Shown piece by piece: positions 17,840 to 26,439 of a stretch of DNA of 64,000 nucleotides (position 1 is the stretch's first letter; each line of letters opens with the position of its first letter). The stretch lies in assembly GCF_017315705.1 (NCBI RefSeq), contig NZ_JAFLRF010000008.1, positions 213,475-277,474 of the forward strand, in the 5' to 3' direction. A model generated the notes under the pieces. It made no database searches and had not been told where the DNA came from. It saw nothing but the letters and a program-made list of their open reading frames with translations. This DNA comes from Trinickia mobilis. GTDB lineage: Bacteria; Pseudomonadota; Gammaproteobacteria; Burkholderiales; Burkholderiaceae. The position numbers were made by a program, and so were the translations under genes.

Positions 17840-19603
17840 ATGAACAGCGAGGCAGCTTCGCCACCGGGCGGGCCGGAAAACCAGACGGAAGTCGGCACGA
17901 ACGGCGCCGATCGTTCTGCCGTGGCGGATGCGCAGACTCCAGATAGCACCCCGCGCTGGCATCAGATATTTCCGGTACTGACTGACGCCGAGATTGATCG
18001 GGTCAATCGCTTTGGTGCGATACGCAGCTACGCCGCCGGCGAATTCCTATATCGCGCGGGTGGCATGAGTCCAGGCATGTTCGTCCTGTTGTCGGGCACG
18101 ATTCGATACACGGCACGCGACGGACTGGGCCATCGACGTTTGCTGCGCTCTCAGGCGAAACGGGGCGAATTCACCTCCGACGTCGGCATGCTTTCAGGCA
18201 AGCCCGGCCTTGTCGATGCTGAGGTTATCGAGGATGTCGTGGCGCTCGTGATTTCGCCGGAAAGGCTGCGTGCCCTGATGATCGGCGAGGCGGAGCTCGG
18301 TGAAAGGATCATGCGCGCGCTGATCCTGAGGCGCGTCGCCGCGATCGAGCGCGGACAAGGGGCGGTGCTCGTCGGCCCGCCCGACAACGAGCGGCTCCTC
18401 GCGCTGCAACATTTCCTGCAACGCAATGCTTACCCGCATATGACGCTTGACGAAAGCGGTGCCGATGCCATCGCGTTGCTCGAGCGCATGACGCCTCGGC
18501 GCGATGACATGCCGCTCGTTGTCTGCCCGGATGGCACCGTGCTGCGCAATCCGGACGACGGGCAGCTCGCCTCGTGCCTGGGACTCGTGCCGGAATTCGA
18601 TCCCAGGCATGTTTACGACGCCGCGATCGTCGGCGCCGGGCCTGCTGGCCTGGCGGCAGCCGTCTATGCGGCATCCGAAGGTCTGTCAGTGGCAGTCTTC
18701 GATTGCCGCGCGCCGGGCGGCCAGGCAGGCACGAGTGCCCGCATCGAAAATTATCTGGGCTTTCCGACCGGCATTTCGGGGCAAGCGCTAGCCGGCAGGG
18801 CATTCAACCAGGCGCAGAAATTCGGCGCCCACATCGCGATTCCCGTCGAGGTGAAGGGCTTGCATTGCAGCGTATACCCGCTCGAGGTGGAGCTTGCCGG
18901 TTCCCGGCGCATTGCGGCACGGACGGTAGTCGTCGCGAGCGGCGCGGAATATCGGCGTCCGGCAGTGAGCGAGCTTGCGCGCTTCGAAGGTCACGGCGTC
19001 TATTACTGGGCGACGTCGATCGAGGCCCGGCTTTGCCGCAGCGAAACCGTGCTGCTGGTCGGCGGCGGAAATTCAGCAGGACAGGCCATTGTGTTTCTTG
19101 CTTCGCATGCTGCCCATGTTCATGTCCTCGTCAGGGGCCAGGATCTCGAACACAGCATGTCGCGCTATCTGATCGAGCGAATTGCCTCGTTGCCGAACGT
19201 GACGATCCATATGGGTTCCGAAATAACGGCCCTCGAAGGTGACGAACGGCTGGAGTCCGTCCACTATCGGCGACGCGATGGGGGTATAGAAAGTCTGAAG
19301 ACGCATCACTTGTTCCTTTTTATCGGTGCCGACCCAAACACGAACTGGCTGCGCACGTGCGGAGTGTCGCTGGATCCGAAAGGATTTGTGTTGACCGATA
19401 CCGACCTGGGTACACGAGCCAGCGGGCCCACTCTCCCGCTGCATACAAGTATCAACGGCGTGTTTGCAATCGGCGATGTTCGATCGGGTTCCACCAAGCG
19501 CGTTGCAGGGGCCGTGGGCGAAGGGGCAGCCGTGGTCGCGCAGATTCACCGCTTTTTAGCCATGAAGCGCGCCGAAACACCCGCGCCTTCCATGCATGGG
19601 TAA
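17840..19603 (+). CDS. Cyclic-nucleotide-binding domain fused to a thioredoxin-reductase-like flavoprotein
   Basis: The start at 17,840 (GAGAGG six bases upstream) gives 587 residues. Residues about 40-165 form a Crp-type nucleotide-binding domain (YAAGEFLYRAGGMSPGMFVLLSGTI). A central linker about 175-265 has a thioredoxin-like look (NERLLALQHFLQRNAYPH). From about 270 a TrxR fold follows: FAD site AAIVGAGPAGLAAAVYAA, GGQAGTSARIENYLGFP, NADPH site VLLVGGGNSAGQA, and ANGVFAIGD-like NGVFAIGDVR. The CATC redox pair of thioredoxin reductase is replaced by WATS, so dithiol chemistry is unlikely. It probably uses NAD(P)H for another electron acceptor under nucleotide control. Confidence 0.85.
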   Translation: MNSEAASPPGGPENQTEVGTNGADRSAVADAQTPDSTPRWHQIFPVLTDAEIDRVNRFGAIRSYAAGEFLYRAGGMSPGMFVLLSGTIRYTARDGLGHRRLLRSQAKRGEFTSDVGMLSGKPGLVDAEVIEDVVALVISPERLRALMIGEAELGERIMRALILRRVAAIERGQGAVLVGPPDNERLLALQHFLQRNAYPHMTLDESGADAIALLERMTPRRDDMPLVVCPDGTVLRNPDDGQLASCLGLVPEFDPRHVYDAAIVGAGPAGLAAAVYAASEGLSVAVFDCRAPGGQAGTSARIENYLGFPTGISGQALAGRAFNQAQKFGAHIAIPVEVKGLHCSVYPLEVELAGSRRIAARTVVVASGAEYRRPAVSELARFEGHGVYYWATSIEARLCRSETVLLVGGGNSAGQAIVFLASHAAHVHVLVRGQDLEHSMSRYLIERIASLPNVTIHMGSEITALEGDERLESVHYRRRDGGIESLKTHHLFLFIGADPNTNWLRTCGVSLDPKGFVLTDTDLGTRASGPTLPLHTSINGVFAIGDVRSGSTKRVAGAVGEGAAVVAQIHRFLAMKRAETPAPSMHG

Positions 19604-19748
19604 GCCGCCTGTCGCGATGGGTTGCAAGGCTGGATATGCTGCGCGGACCTCTTTTAAATTTTGATGGCGTTACACCCGTATTGGAAAAGGCACGGACCGC
19701 TCAAACCAGGAACTTGGCCGCGGCGCGCTTCCGATGTGGCTACCAACC

Positions 19749-19952
19749 CTATTTCAGTTGGACACCGAGGTAGTCCGCGTTACTGCCGCCTGCGTTGCGA
19801 ATCGAGTCGCCCAGCTGGAAGTGCACGGCTTCGACGGAACCGACGAGGTTCGCGGCAATGGTCCAATCGGCACGCACTTGCACATACATGCCCGTCCACC
19901 GGCTGCCGTGTCCGGCTGTTCCGGGCACCACGGCATTGCCCTGCTGATACAA
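19749..19952 (-). pseudogene. C-terminal fragment of an outer-membrane barrel protein (alginate-export type)
   Basis: The minus strand encodes GMYVQVRADWTIAANLVGSV and EAVHFQLGDSIRNAGG, then SNADYLGVQLK and a stop. The last barrel strands of alginate-export/OprD-like channels have this pattern (xxYVHFxxGxxIRxxGGxxxxYxGxxxxF). No upstream part of the gene is present. The assignment to that family is tentative. Confidence 0.4.
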
Positions 19953-20064
19953 GGCGTCCGCTGTCGTCTGACGCCACTAGAACCCGAGCGCGCCGAGCAG
20001 CGCGAGGGCGGCGTCACGCCGCACGGCCAGCGTCGGGACATCAAATGAGATGGAGGGCGGCCGA

Positions 20065-20751
20065 TTACCTGGCCGGAACTGCGAGCACGATCTCGTGGTG
20101 ACCAACCGCGCGCTGTGGCGCTTTGTGCACCATGGTGTAGGCGTAGTCCACGCCCATCCCGTACGCACCGGAATGTTCCCGGACTACCTTCATGACAGCG
20201 TCGTAGGACTCTCGACGCGCCCAGTCGCGCTGCCATTCGAGCATCACCTGTTGCCACGTCACAGGCACGACGCCAGCCTGGATCATGCGTTGCATGGCGT
20301 AGTCATGCGCGTCCTTCGACGTGCCGCCTGAGGCGTCTTCGACCATGTAGATCTGGTAGCCGCCTTCCAGCATCGCGCTGAGTGCAAAGGAGTTGTTGCA
20401 AACCTCCGTCCACAGGCCGGAAACCACGATCTTCTTGCGTCCGTTCGCAGCCAGCGCGTCACGAACCTTCTGGTCATCCCAGGAGTTCATCGATGTGCGT
20501 TCGAGCACCGGCTGACCGGGAAATACGTCGAGCAGTTCGGGGTAAGTGAAGCCCGAGAAGCTTTGCGTTTCGACCGTCGTGATGGTGGTCGGAATGTCGA
20601 AGATCTTCCCTGCCTTCGCCAGACCCATCACATTGTTCTTCAGCACCTGCCGGTCAATGGATTGGACACCGAATGCCATCTGCGGCTGATGGTCAATGAA
20701 AAGCAGCTGGGAGTTTTGCGGGGTCAGTACTTCGAGCTTGGGGTTGGTCAT
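20065..20751 (-). CDS. Isochorismatase-family cysteine hydrolase
   Basis: 228 residues, Rossmann-like cysteine hydrolase. The catalytic Asp is in LLFIDHQPQM and the nucleophile Cys in VVSGLWTEVCNNSFALSAM, preceded by the family cis-peptide region. The sequence is closest in style to the YcaC subgroup, whose substrate is not firmly known. The start codon lies inside the end of the upstream carboxymuconolactone-decarboxylase gene (59-bp overlap), so translation is probably coupled. Confidence 0.88.
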   Translation of the reverse strand: MTNPKLEVLTPQNSQLLFIDHQPQMAFGVQSIDRQVLKNNVMGLAKAGKIFDIPTTITTVETQSFSGFTYPELLDVFPGQPVLERTSMNSWDDQKVRDALAANGRKKIVVSGLWTEVCNNSFALSAMLEGGYQIYMVEDASGGTSKDAHDYAMQRMIQAGVVPVTWQQVMLEWQRDWARRESYDAVMKVVREHSGAYGMGVDYAYTMVHKAPQRAVGHHEIVLAVPAR

Positions 20752-21094
20752 GACAGGCTTGCTTCAGCGTTTCGATGGCGTCGAGCACGTGCGTGCTGTA
20801 CGTGATGGCAGCGCCGGCGTTCAGATTGATGGCAACGCCCAGCGCTTCTGCGATCTCTTCGTCTGACACGCCGAGCTTGACGGCCTCGGCTGCATGAAAG
20901 GCGATGCAGCCGTCGCAGCGCGTGGTGACTGCGACGGCCAGCGCGATGAGTTCACGCGTCTTCGCACCGAGATGGTTGGTATTGGCGCCCGCTCCAGCGA
21001 CGAGGGCAAAACCGCGAAGGGTGTCCGGCGTGCGAGTGGACAGGTCTTTGAGGCGAGAATTGATGTCCTGAATCGTCTCTTTCCAATCAATCAT
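20693..21094 (-). CDS. Carboxymuconolactone decarboxylase/AhpD-family protein
   Basis: The start at 21,094 is supported by GGAG seven bases upstream; 133 residues. KTRELIALAVAVTTRCDGCIAFHAAEAVKLGVSDEEIAEAL contains the AhpD-type CxxC-x-x-H (C-D-G-C-I-A-F-H) used in peroxide-linked redox chemistry. Its last about 20 codons overlap the isochorismatase-family gene in another frame, so the C-terminal tail may be a later extension. The pair is a common stress- or aromatic-catabolism cassette. Confidence 0.85.
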   Translation of the reverse strand: MIDWKETIQDINSRLKDLSTRTPDTLRGFALVAGAGANTNHLGAKTRELIALAVAVTTRCDGCIAFHAAEAVKLGVSDEEIAEALGVAINLNAGAAITYSTHVLDAIETLKQACHDQPQARSTDPAKLPAAFH

Positions 21095-21449
21095 GAGATA
21101 ACTCCAATAGGAATACGTAGGATGTACGCGCGCGAACCGGCCGCTCAGCCGGTCCGCTGCTCGCCAGCTTCGGGTCAATGTGGTTCATCGACTCCGCGCG
21201 TCAACGAATTGACTGAGACGAATGCTATTCGGACGTCCGGCGCCCGCGTACCAGTGTGTCCGATGCCTCCAAATGGCGGTGCAGCCGCTCTTGGCGGCCG
21301 TACTGGCGCAATAGCAATTTGACGAATGAGGGCGCATGTCTCTCACGAGTTACGGTTTCACGGAGTTCTGGCTCGACGGAGAACCCGCATGAACACCGGC
21401 GTGCTTCGTATGCGGGGCTATCAGGAAGCAAGCATGATTGCTCGCGGTT
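21095..21449. other. Intergenic region, no gene recognised
   Basis: Only short unrelated open frames are present. It should hold the promoter for the minus-strand AhpD-family/isochorismatase pair. Confidence 0.4.
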
Positions 21450-21767
21450 CTATCTCTTGGGCCCTTTCATATTTTCTGACTCCATGGCCGCATTCCGTTC
21501 CTCGCTCGCCTCTATGGCTTCCATCGCTTCGTCAACCGACGCCGTTGCGCGCTCGGCGGCCGCTTTCGTTTCGTCTGCTAGGGCATCGAATTCGTCGTTG
21601 CCGTCACCTGGGGGCTGCAGCATGTCTTTGAGCATCGCCCTCAGTTCCGACGTATCCCACGGCAGGCCACGCTGTGTTCGGACCTTTATGTAGTGCCTCA
21701 CTTCCGCGTCCTGCTCCGCGGTAAGCGGAAGCCCTCGGAAGGTGCTTTTAGGGTCAGAGTTTGTCAT
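21450..21767 (-). CDS. Small acidic helical protein of unknown function
   Basis: 105 residues, start supported by AGGAG six bases upstream. The N-terminal half (FRGLPLTAEQDAEVRHYIKV, RTQRGLPWDTSELRAMLKDML) looks like a short helical domain; the C-terminal half is an alanine/glutamate-rich coiled coil (ETKAAAERATASVDEAMEAIEASEE). No membrane segment or signal peptide. I do not recognise a named family. Confidence 0.7.
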   Translation of the reverse strand: MTNSDPKSTFRGLPLTAEQDAEVRHYIKVRTQRGLPWDTSELRAMLKDMLQPPGDGNDEFDALADETKAAAERATASVDEAMEAIEASEERNAAMESENMKGPKR

Positions 21768-22012
21768 GGCTTTCTCCTGCTTCGAATGCTTTCAGTGTAG
21801 CCCCATTGCAACCACGAGAGCCGTAATGCAGGGCTCTTGCGTCCGCTATTGAAAGGGACCGGATGCTGCGGCAACGACAGGCAACTGGCGGCCTGTCGCC
21901 GCTCTCGGACAAAATACGTCCCTGAGACGCGCATAATCTTGATTGAGTTGCGCCCCCCTTACCTATAACGTTGGCGGACTGACGAGAATCCTTAATCTGA
22001 AGGAGTTTGAGA

Positions 22013-22456
22013 ATGATTCCCAGCGGCGCGGTGCCAAGCAAACCAATCAACGTCGGTCAACTGAGCATTCAGTACTTGATAGACGGAACCGCCACAGGTG
22101 GGATGGGTGTTTTTGAGTTGACTGTGCCCCCCAGCTCGCAAGTTCCGCCGCCACACAGCCACACGCGTAACGAAGAGTGCGTCTATGTGCTGGAGGGCGT
22201 ACTTCGGTACTCGGTCGATGGGCTAGTCCGAGACCTAACACCAGGAGAATGGATGTTTACCCCACGAGGGTCGGTCCATCACTTTAGCAACCCGCACAAT
22301 GCCACGGCCCGCGCACTTATCGTCCTTACGCCCGATATCGGTGCTCAATATTTTCGTGATGTCGGAACGATCGTAAATGCAGGTGGGCCGCCGGACCGCG
22401 AGAAGCTTATCGGTGTCATGTCCAGGTACGGGCTGGTGCCGTTGCCGCCACAATGA
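22013..22456 (+). CDS. Cupin-domain protein
   Basis: The ATG at 22,013 has AGGAG seven bases upstream; 147 residues. A single cupin barrel has metal-ligand motifs PPPHSHTRNEECVYVLEG (motif 1) and GEWMFTPRGSVHHFSNP (motif 2). This is the architecture of quercetinase-like or sugar-modifying small cupins; the substrate is not predictable. Its stop overlaps a 20-codon open frame, probably not a gene. Confidence 0.85.
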   Translation: MIPSGAVPSKPINVGQLSIQYLIDGTATGGMGVFELTVPPSSQVPPPHSHTRNEECVYVLEGVLRYSVDGLVRDLTPGEWMFTPRGSVHHFSNPHNATARALIVLTPDIGAQYFRDVGTIVNAGGPPDREKLIGVMSRYGLVPLPPQ

Positions 22457-22567
22457 ACAGCAGTCACCCAACGTCGGACGAAATAGCCGACGTCTACGAT
22501 GAACTGAAGGAGTAGACCCGGCATCGCGACCGGAAGATCGACAAGACTCGCGCTGATCTTCACAAGC

Positions 22568-22612
22568 GCGTGTTGGTGCTCGCGGGCCCCGCAGCCACGA
22601 GCACCAACACGC
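22568..22612. terminator. Bidirectional terminator hairpin
   Basis: Perfect 15-bp inverted repeat (GCGTGTTGGTGCTCG / CGAGCACCAACACGC) with a 15-base loop, between the convergent cupin and monooxygenase genes. No long T-run follows on either strand. Confidence 0.65.
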
Positions 22613-22662
22613 GGGCAAATCGCTGTCCAGAAAAGTGAAGCAATGCCTGTGAATCGCAAACT

Positions 22663-24009
22663 CTAGCGACTGACCGTCCCGGAAAGCAGGTTCTCCCTCA
22701 GGGTTTTGCCTTTGTACGCAGTTCGATAGCGTTTGCGACGCTGCAGTTCGGGCACGACCAGATCGACGAACTCCTCGAAGCATCCAGGGGTGTACGTGGC
22801 GGCCAGCATAAACCCGTCTGCTCCGCCCTCATCCATGAACAGCTCCATCTGATCGGCGATATCTTCAGCCGTCCCCACCAGTACCGGCATACCCATTCCC
22901 TGTGCGTAGATGAGTGCAGCTTCTTTTACCGTCACAGGAATTTTTCCGAGCGGGTCCTTCGCGTAAATGACCGAATCAAATAAACCCTGAATTCCCGGCA
23001 CTTCGAGGTTCTGTACGTGTGCGTCAAGGTCCATCTTCGAGAAGTCGAGACCGAAGTGACCGGACATCCACGCAAGCGCGCCTTCAAGCGGAATACATGC
23101 CTTGATGCGCTCGTACTTGTCCTGCGCTTCGCTCCGTGTCTCCGCGACGACGGTTTGAATGCCATAGATAAACTTGACGCTTCCCGAAGGTCGGCGGAAC
23201 TCGTGAACGATCCGCTCGTTGAGATCGGTCGTGTACTCTCGCATCCGTTCGACACTCGGGTGAACAGCAAAGATCGCCTCAGCATGTTTCGCCGCAAAGT
23301 CGCGGCCGCGCCCTGACGAACCCGCCTGCCACAACACCGGGCGGCCTTGCGGGGACGGCTCGCAGAAGTGGCGCCCTCTGCACTTGAAGTATTTGCCATT
23401 GTGATCGACGAGCTTGACCTTCGACGGGTCGGCGTAGACGCCACTTTCTTTATTAGCGATGACCGCATCGGGATCCCAGGAATCCCAAAGCTGGTAACAC
23501 ACGTCGACGTACTCTTCCATCCGGTCGTAGCGCTCCTCCCTGGGCATCATGTCCTCATAGCCGTACGCTTCCCACTCGCTCTTGGAGTACGAACTCACAA
23601 TATTCCAGGCGAGCCGCCCCTCGGACAAATGATCGAGGCTCGACAACAAGCGAGACATGGGGTATGGATGCACGAACATGGTAGAGAGCGTCACACCGAT
23701 ACCGAGATGCTTGGTCGCGGCCGCGATGATGGGCACGATAGTCGACGGTTCATGCGTCGGACACTGGACGGCGTATTTGACCGTTGCGTCGGAACTGCCC
23801 TCATGAGTGGTATAGGGTGCCAGTTCGTCCGCGATGAACATTGCGTCGAACAGCCCGCGCTCCATTGTTCTCGCCATATGCTGCCAATAGTCCGGTCGAG
23901 AAAAATGATAGCCGACCTTGTCCGTTTTGTTGCGCCACATGCCTGTTGCGTGGCTGTTGACGCCATGCTGGACGAAGCCGAGCAAATGCGCCTCCTTTAA
24001 TTCGGTCAT
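22663..24009 (-). CDS. FMN-dependent LLM-class monooxygenase (NtaA/SnaA/DszA family)
   Basis: 448 residues, a bacterial-luciferase-like TIM barrel. Features are the N-terminal LLGFVQHGVNSHATGMWRN, DAMFIADELAPY, the GRLAWNIVSSYSKSEWEAYG block and VLWQAGSSGRGRDFAAKHAEAIF. The family uses FMNH2 from a separate reductase to oxidise chelators, sulfur heterocycles or related compounds. Its operon partners, a small membrane protein and a sodium-solute symporter, suggest uptake followed by oxidation of one substrate. No flavin reductase is next to it. Confidence 0.9.
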   Translation of the reverse strand: MTELKEAHLLGFVQHGVNSHATGMWRNKTDKVGYHFSRPDYWQHMARTMERGLFDAMFIADELAPYTTHEGSSDATVKYAVQCPTHEPSTIVPIIAAATKHLGIGVTLSTMFVHPYPMSRLLSSLDHLSEGRLAWNIVSSYSKSEWEAYGYEDMMPREERYDRMEEYVDVCYQLWDSWDPDAVIANKESGVYADPSKVKLVDHNGKYFKCRGRHFCEPSPQGRPVLWQAGSSGRGRDFAAKHAEAIFAVHPSVERMREYTTDLNERIVHEFRRPSGSVKFIYGIQTVVAETRSEAQDKYERIKACIPLEGALAWMSGHFGLDFSKMDLDAHVQNLEVPGIQGLFDSVIYAKDPLGKIPVTVKEAALIYAQGMGMPVLVGTAEDIADQMELFMDEGGADGFMLAATYTPGCFEEFVDLVVPELQRRKRYRTAYKGKTLRENLLSGTVSR

Positions 24010-24063
24010 GATGAGTTCCCTACTTGGTAATTGTTGCGCGATCGTCAGAGGCCGCTGACTTCA

Positions 24064-24375
24064 CTAGCCGAGGTGCGGTTCTATGAAGAACAGAAAGCCA
24101 ATGACCGCGGCTGACGCTATAGACAGAAATGGCGCGAGCACAATGAACAGCGGACTCACACCGAGCAGTGCAATCACGACGCCCGCCGCGACGACTGCGA
24201 GACAGATTGGCCAGATAAGATGCTGCGACGTACGGTCCTGCACCTCCGATTGCGGCAGCGCGTGCTCGTCGACCGAAGCTGTAAATCCCTTGATATAACC
24301 CGCAAGAAATAGCGCGATAGCGATGATCGCGGCCACCGTCGTCACGATCGTGACGGCTGGGATTGCCGAAGACAT
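24064..24375 (-). CDS. Small three-segment membrane protein
   Basis: The start at 24,375 has AGGAAGG seven bases upstream; 103 residues. Hydrophobic segments lie at about 6-24 (VTIVTTVAAIIAIALFLAGY), 54-73 (PICLAVVAAGVVIALLGV) and 76-96. It lies 46 bp after the symporter and 54 bp before the monooxygenase gene, so it is probably an accessory subunit of the transporter. No family recognised. Confidence 0.75.
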   Translation of the reverse strand: MSSAIPAVTIVTTVAAIIAIALFLAGYIKGFTASVDEHALPQSEVQDRTSQHLIWPICLAVVAAGVVIALLGVSPLFIVLAPFLSIASAAVIGFLFFIEPHLG

Positions 24376-24421
24376 GATTGAACCTTCCTGAATGTCTTGT
24401 GATTGGATGGGCAGCGCCCGC

Positions 24422-26011
24422 TTAGATCGAAGCTTTCGCCCTTGTCGGCTCACTGCGCGCCGGCGATGCGGAATCCGCAGTCGAATCGTTGCCGGCGAGC
24501 GTGTCCTGCACCGACCTCAAATTCGAGATGTCAAAGCGCTGGGGCTTGAGCTTCGCCCCGATCCAGACAGTCAGACCGCTAATCGCGAGGATGGTGAGCG
24601 TGCCAGTGAGCTCTCCATATACGTGACGAACCGGCATCCCGATCAGGATGGATAGAACGATTCCGCCGACAAAGCCGAGAGAATTGGTACGCGGCCACAT
24701 GATAGCGAGCGTCAAGGGAAGCAGGATCGCGGTCTTGAGCGCATACGTCGTCAGCACCAACGACGTGAAGTCGACACCGGACAGGATGATAGCGGCGGCA
24801 ACGACGCCGCCAACGAGCATCGCCAGCTTGGCATATACGAACAGGACTTGGTCGCCGATGGCCGGCCAGATTTTCTTGACGATGTCGACCGTGACGACTG
24901 AAGCCATCGCTGCTGCGCCGCCGTCGATGGTGGAATAGCAGGCAGCCAGAATGACCAGGACGTATAAAACAACGATTGCCGTGGGAAGCCCAATGTGAGA
25001 CACGATATAGGGCCCCACTGCCGCAAGGTCGCCGCCCAATGCAGCGAGTGGAATCTGATAGCCGATGCCGATCAGGCCGAGCAGTCCCAATGTGATGGGA
25101 ATCGGATAGAAGAGAAGGCCTGCAAGGAAGAAAGATCTTCCGACGTACTGGCTCTTGATCGACCAGACCTTCTGCCAGAAGATCTGGTCCGCGACCGTAG
25201 CGGCGAACAAGCCGAACGCGAGTGTGATGCCGAATCCCGCAGCGGTGTCCCAACGGGTCACGCCGAGCAGCTCATGACCGGCCCATTCCATGCCTGGCGC
25301 TAACTGTGTTCCCGGGGTGGCAGCCACCTGCGCGACTGCGTCGAATACTGCTTGCGCGCCGCCGACCTTGGCATAAACAATACTGACTATGGCCGCGGCG
25401 ACCGCGGTAATCATCAGCGTGTTGAACGTCCCCGTCATAACGCTCGTCCACAAGCCGCCGAAGAACGAATAGACCAGGATGATGACAATCGCGAATAAAG
25501 TGGCGGTGCGCCAGTCGATGTTGAAGACCGTGCTCATCACCACCGACGTTCCCTTCAGATTGATCATGATCTCCAGCAGAATTCCGAACACCATAGTCAC
25601 CGTCACGATAGTGGACGATACGTTCGACTTGAATCTGTGATCGATGAACTTGGAGATCGTGTATCCCTGCGGCATGTTCTTCCGCAAATAACGCGCGAAT
25701 GGAATAACGATCATGATCGCGAGCCCATTCGGAACGACGAACCAGAATAGCCCTGACAGGCCCCATCGATATGTCATAGCGGAGCTCATCATGACCGCCA
25801 TCGCCCAAGTCCATACGGAGATGAGGCTGCCGGTGCCGAAGGCGAGTCCGATCCGCTGGCCGGATGCTACGAAGTCGCGCGTATTGCTGACCAAGCTTCT
25901 CTTGACGATCAGCGCGATTACGAGCATGAAAATGCCTAAGCCGGCCATCAAGGCAAAGCCCATCACCGGCGTGAGGTATGCCGCGGTGGAAGAAAGCATT
26001 GATCGATCCAT
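24422..26011 (-). CDS. Sodium:solute symporter family protein
   Basis: 529 residues from the ATG at 26,011 (GAGG six bases upstream); about 13 membrane segments. Typical blocks include DFVASGQRIGLAFGTGSLISVWTWA, PQGYTISKFIDHRF, FFGGLWTSVMTGTFN and the conserved YSTIDGGAAAMASVVTVDI near segment 8. The substrate may be the compound oxidised by the downstream monooxygenase, but this is inference. The stop precedes the small membrane gene by 46 bp. Confidence 0.9.
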   Translation of the reverse strand: MDRSMLSSTAAYLTPVMGFALMAGLGIFMLVIALIVKRSLVSNTRDFVASGQRIGLAFGTGSLISVWTWAMAVMMSSAMTYRWGLSGLFWFVVPNGLAIMIVIPFARYLRKNMPQGYTISKFIDHRFKSNVSSTIVTVTMVFGILLEIMINLKGTSVVMSTVFNIDWRTATLFAIVIILVYSFFGGLWTSVMTGTFNTLMITAVAAAIVSIVYAKVGGAQAVFDAVAQVAATPGTQLAPGMEWAGHELLGVTRWDTAAGFGITLAFGLFAATVADQIFWQKVWSIKSQYVGRSFFLAGLLFYPIPITLGLLGLIGIGYQIPLAALGGDLAAVGPYIVSHIGLPTAIVVLYVLVILAACYSTIDGGAAAMASVVTVDIVKKIWPAIGDQVLFVYAKLAMLVGGVVAAAIILSGVDFTSLVLTTYALKTAILLPLTLAIMWPRTNSLGFVGGIVLSILIGMPVRHVYGELTGTLTILAISGLTVWIGAKLKPQRFDISNLRSVQDTLAGNDSTADSASPARSEPTRAKASI

Positions 26012-26439
26012 TTTGTCCTCAGAGACTGATGAGCGAGGTGATGCTCTTTGTGACGAACTTGAGCAAAGACGCAGGTTGGACGTCACGTTCACTCATGATC
26101 CGATGTGCTCGATCGATCCGCTATCGATGAAGGGGAATAGCGTGAATGTTTCGGGTTTGCGCGATCGGTGTGAGCCGCGATAACGCGAGATACTCGAAGA
26201 GAAAGCCGAGCCAGTGCGTGATGGCGATCCAAGTATTATTCGGGCGCCGCGATGATGGTTGATGCGTTGCGTCTAGCCGATGTCGTCAATCGCAAGCTTT
26301 ACACGACTCAAGCACCGTGCAAACCAATCAATTCTGGAAAGGATTTCAGAAATTCATTGTCTGCGTAAACTGTTGAGGTCTGTAGGATGCCAAGGCCCTT
26401 GTCGTAACCTGGCATCTCGCTTGCTGCCCGCCCGGCACG
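26012..26439. other. Intergenic region, no gene recognised
   Basis: Contains the leader of the symporter operon at its left and the 3' flank of the bcsC-like gene at its right, both on the minus strand. Its GC content is lower than its surroundings. No remnant or clear hairpin was found. Confidence 0.4.

Noticed and set aside
22453..22515. 20-codon frame overlapping the cupin stop (ATGA)
   Set aside because: Too short, no ribosome-binding site of its own, and it lies just before a terminator hairpin.
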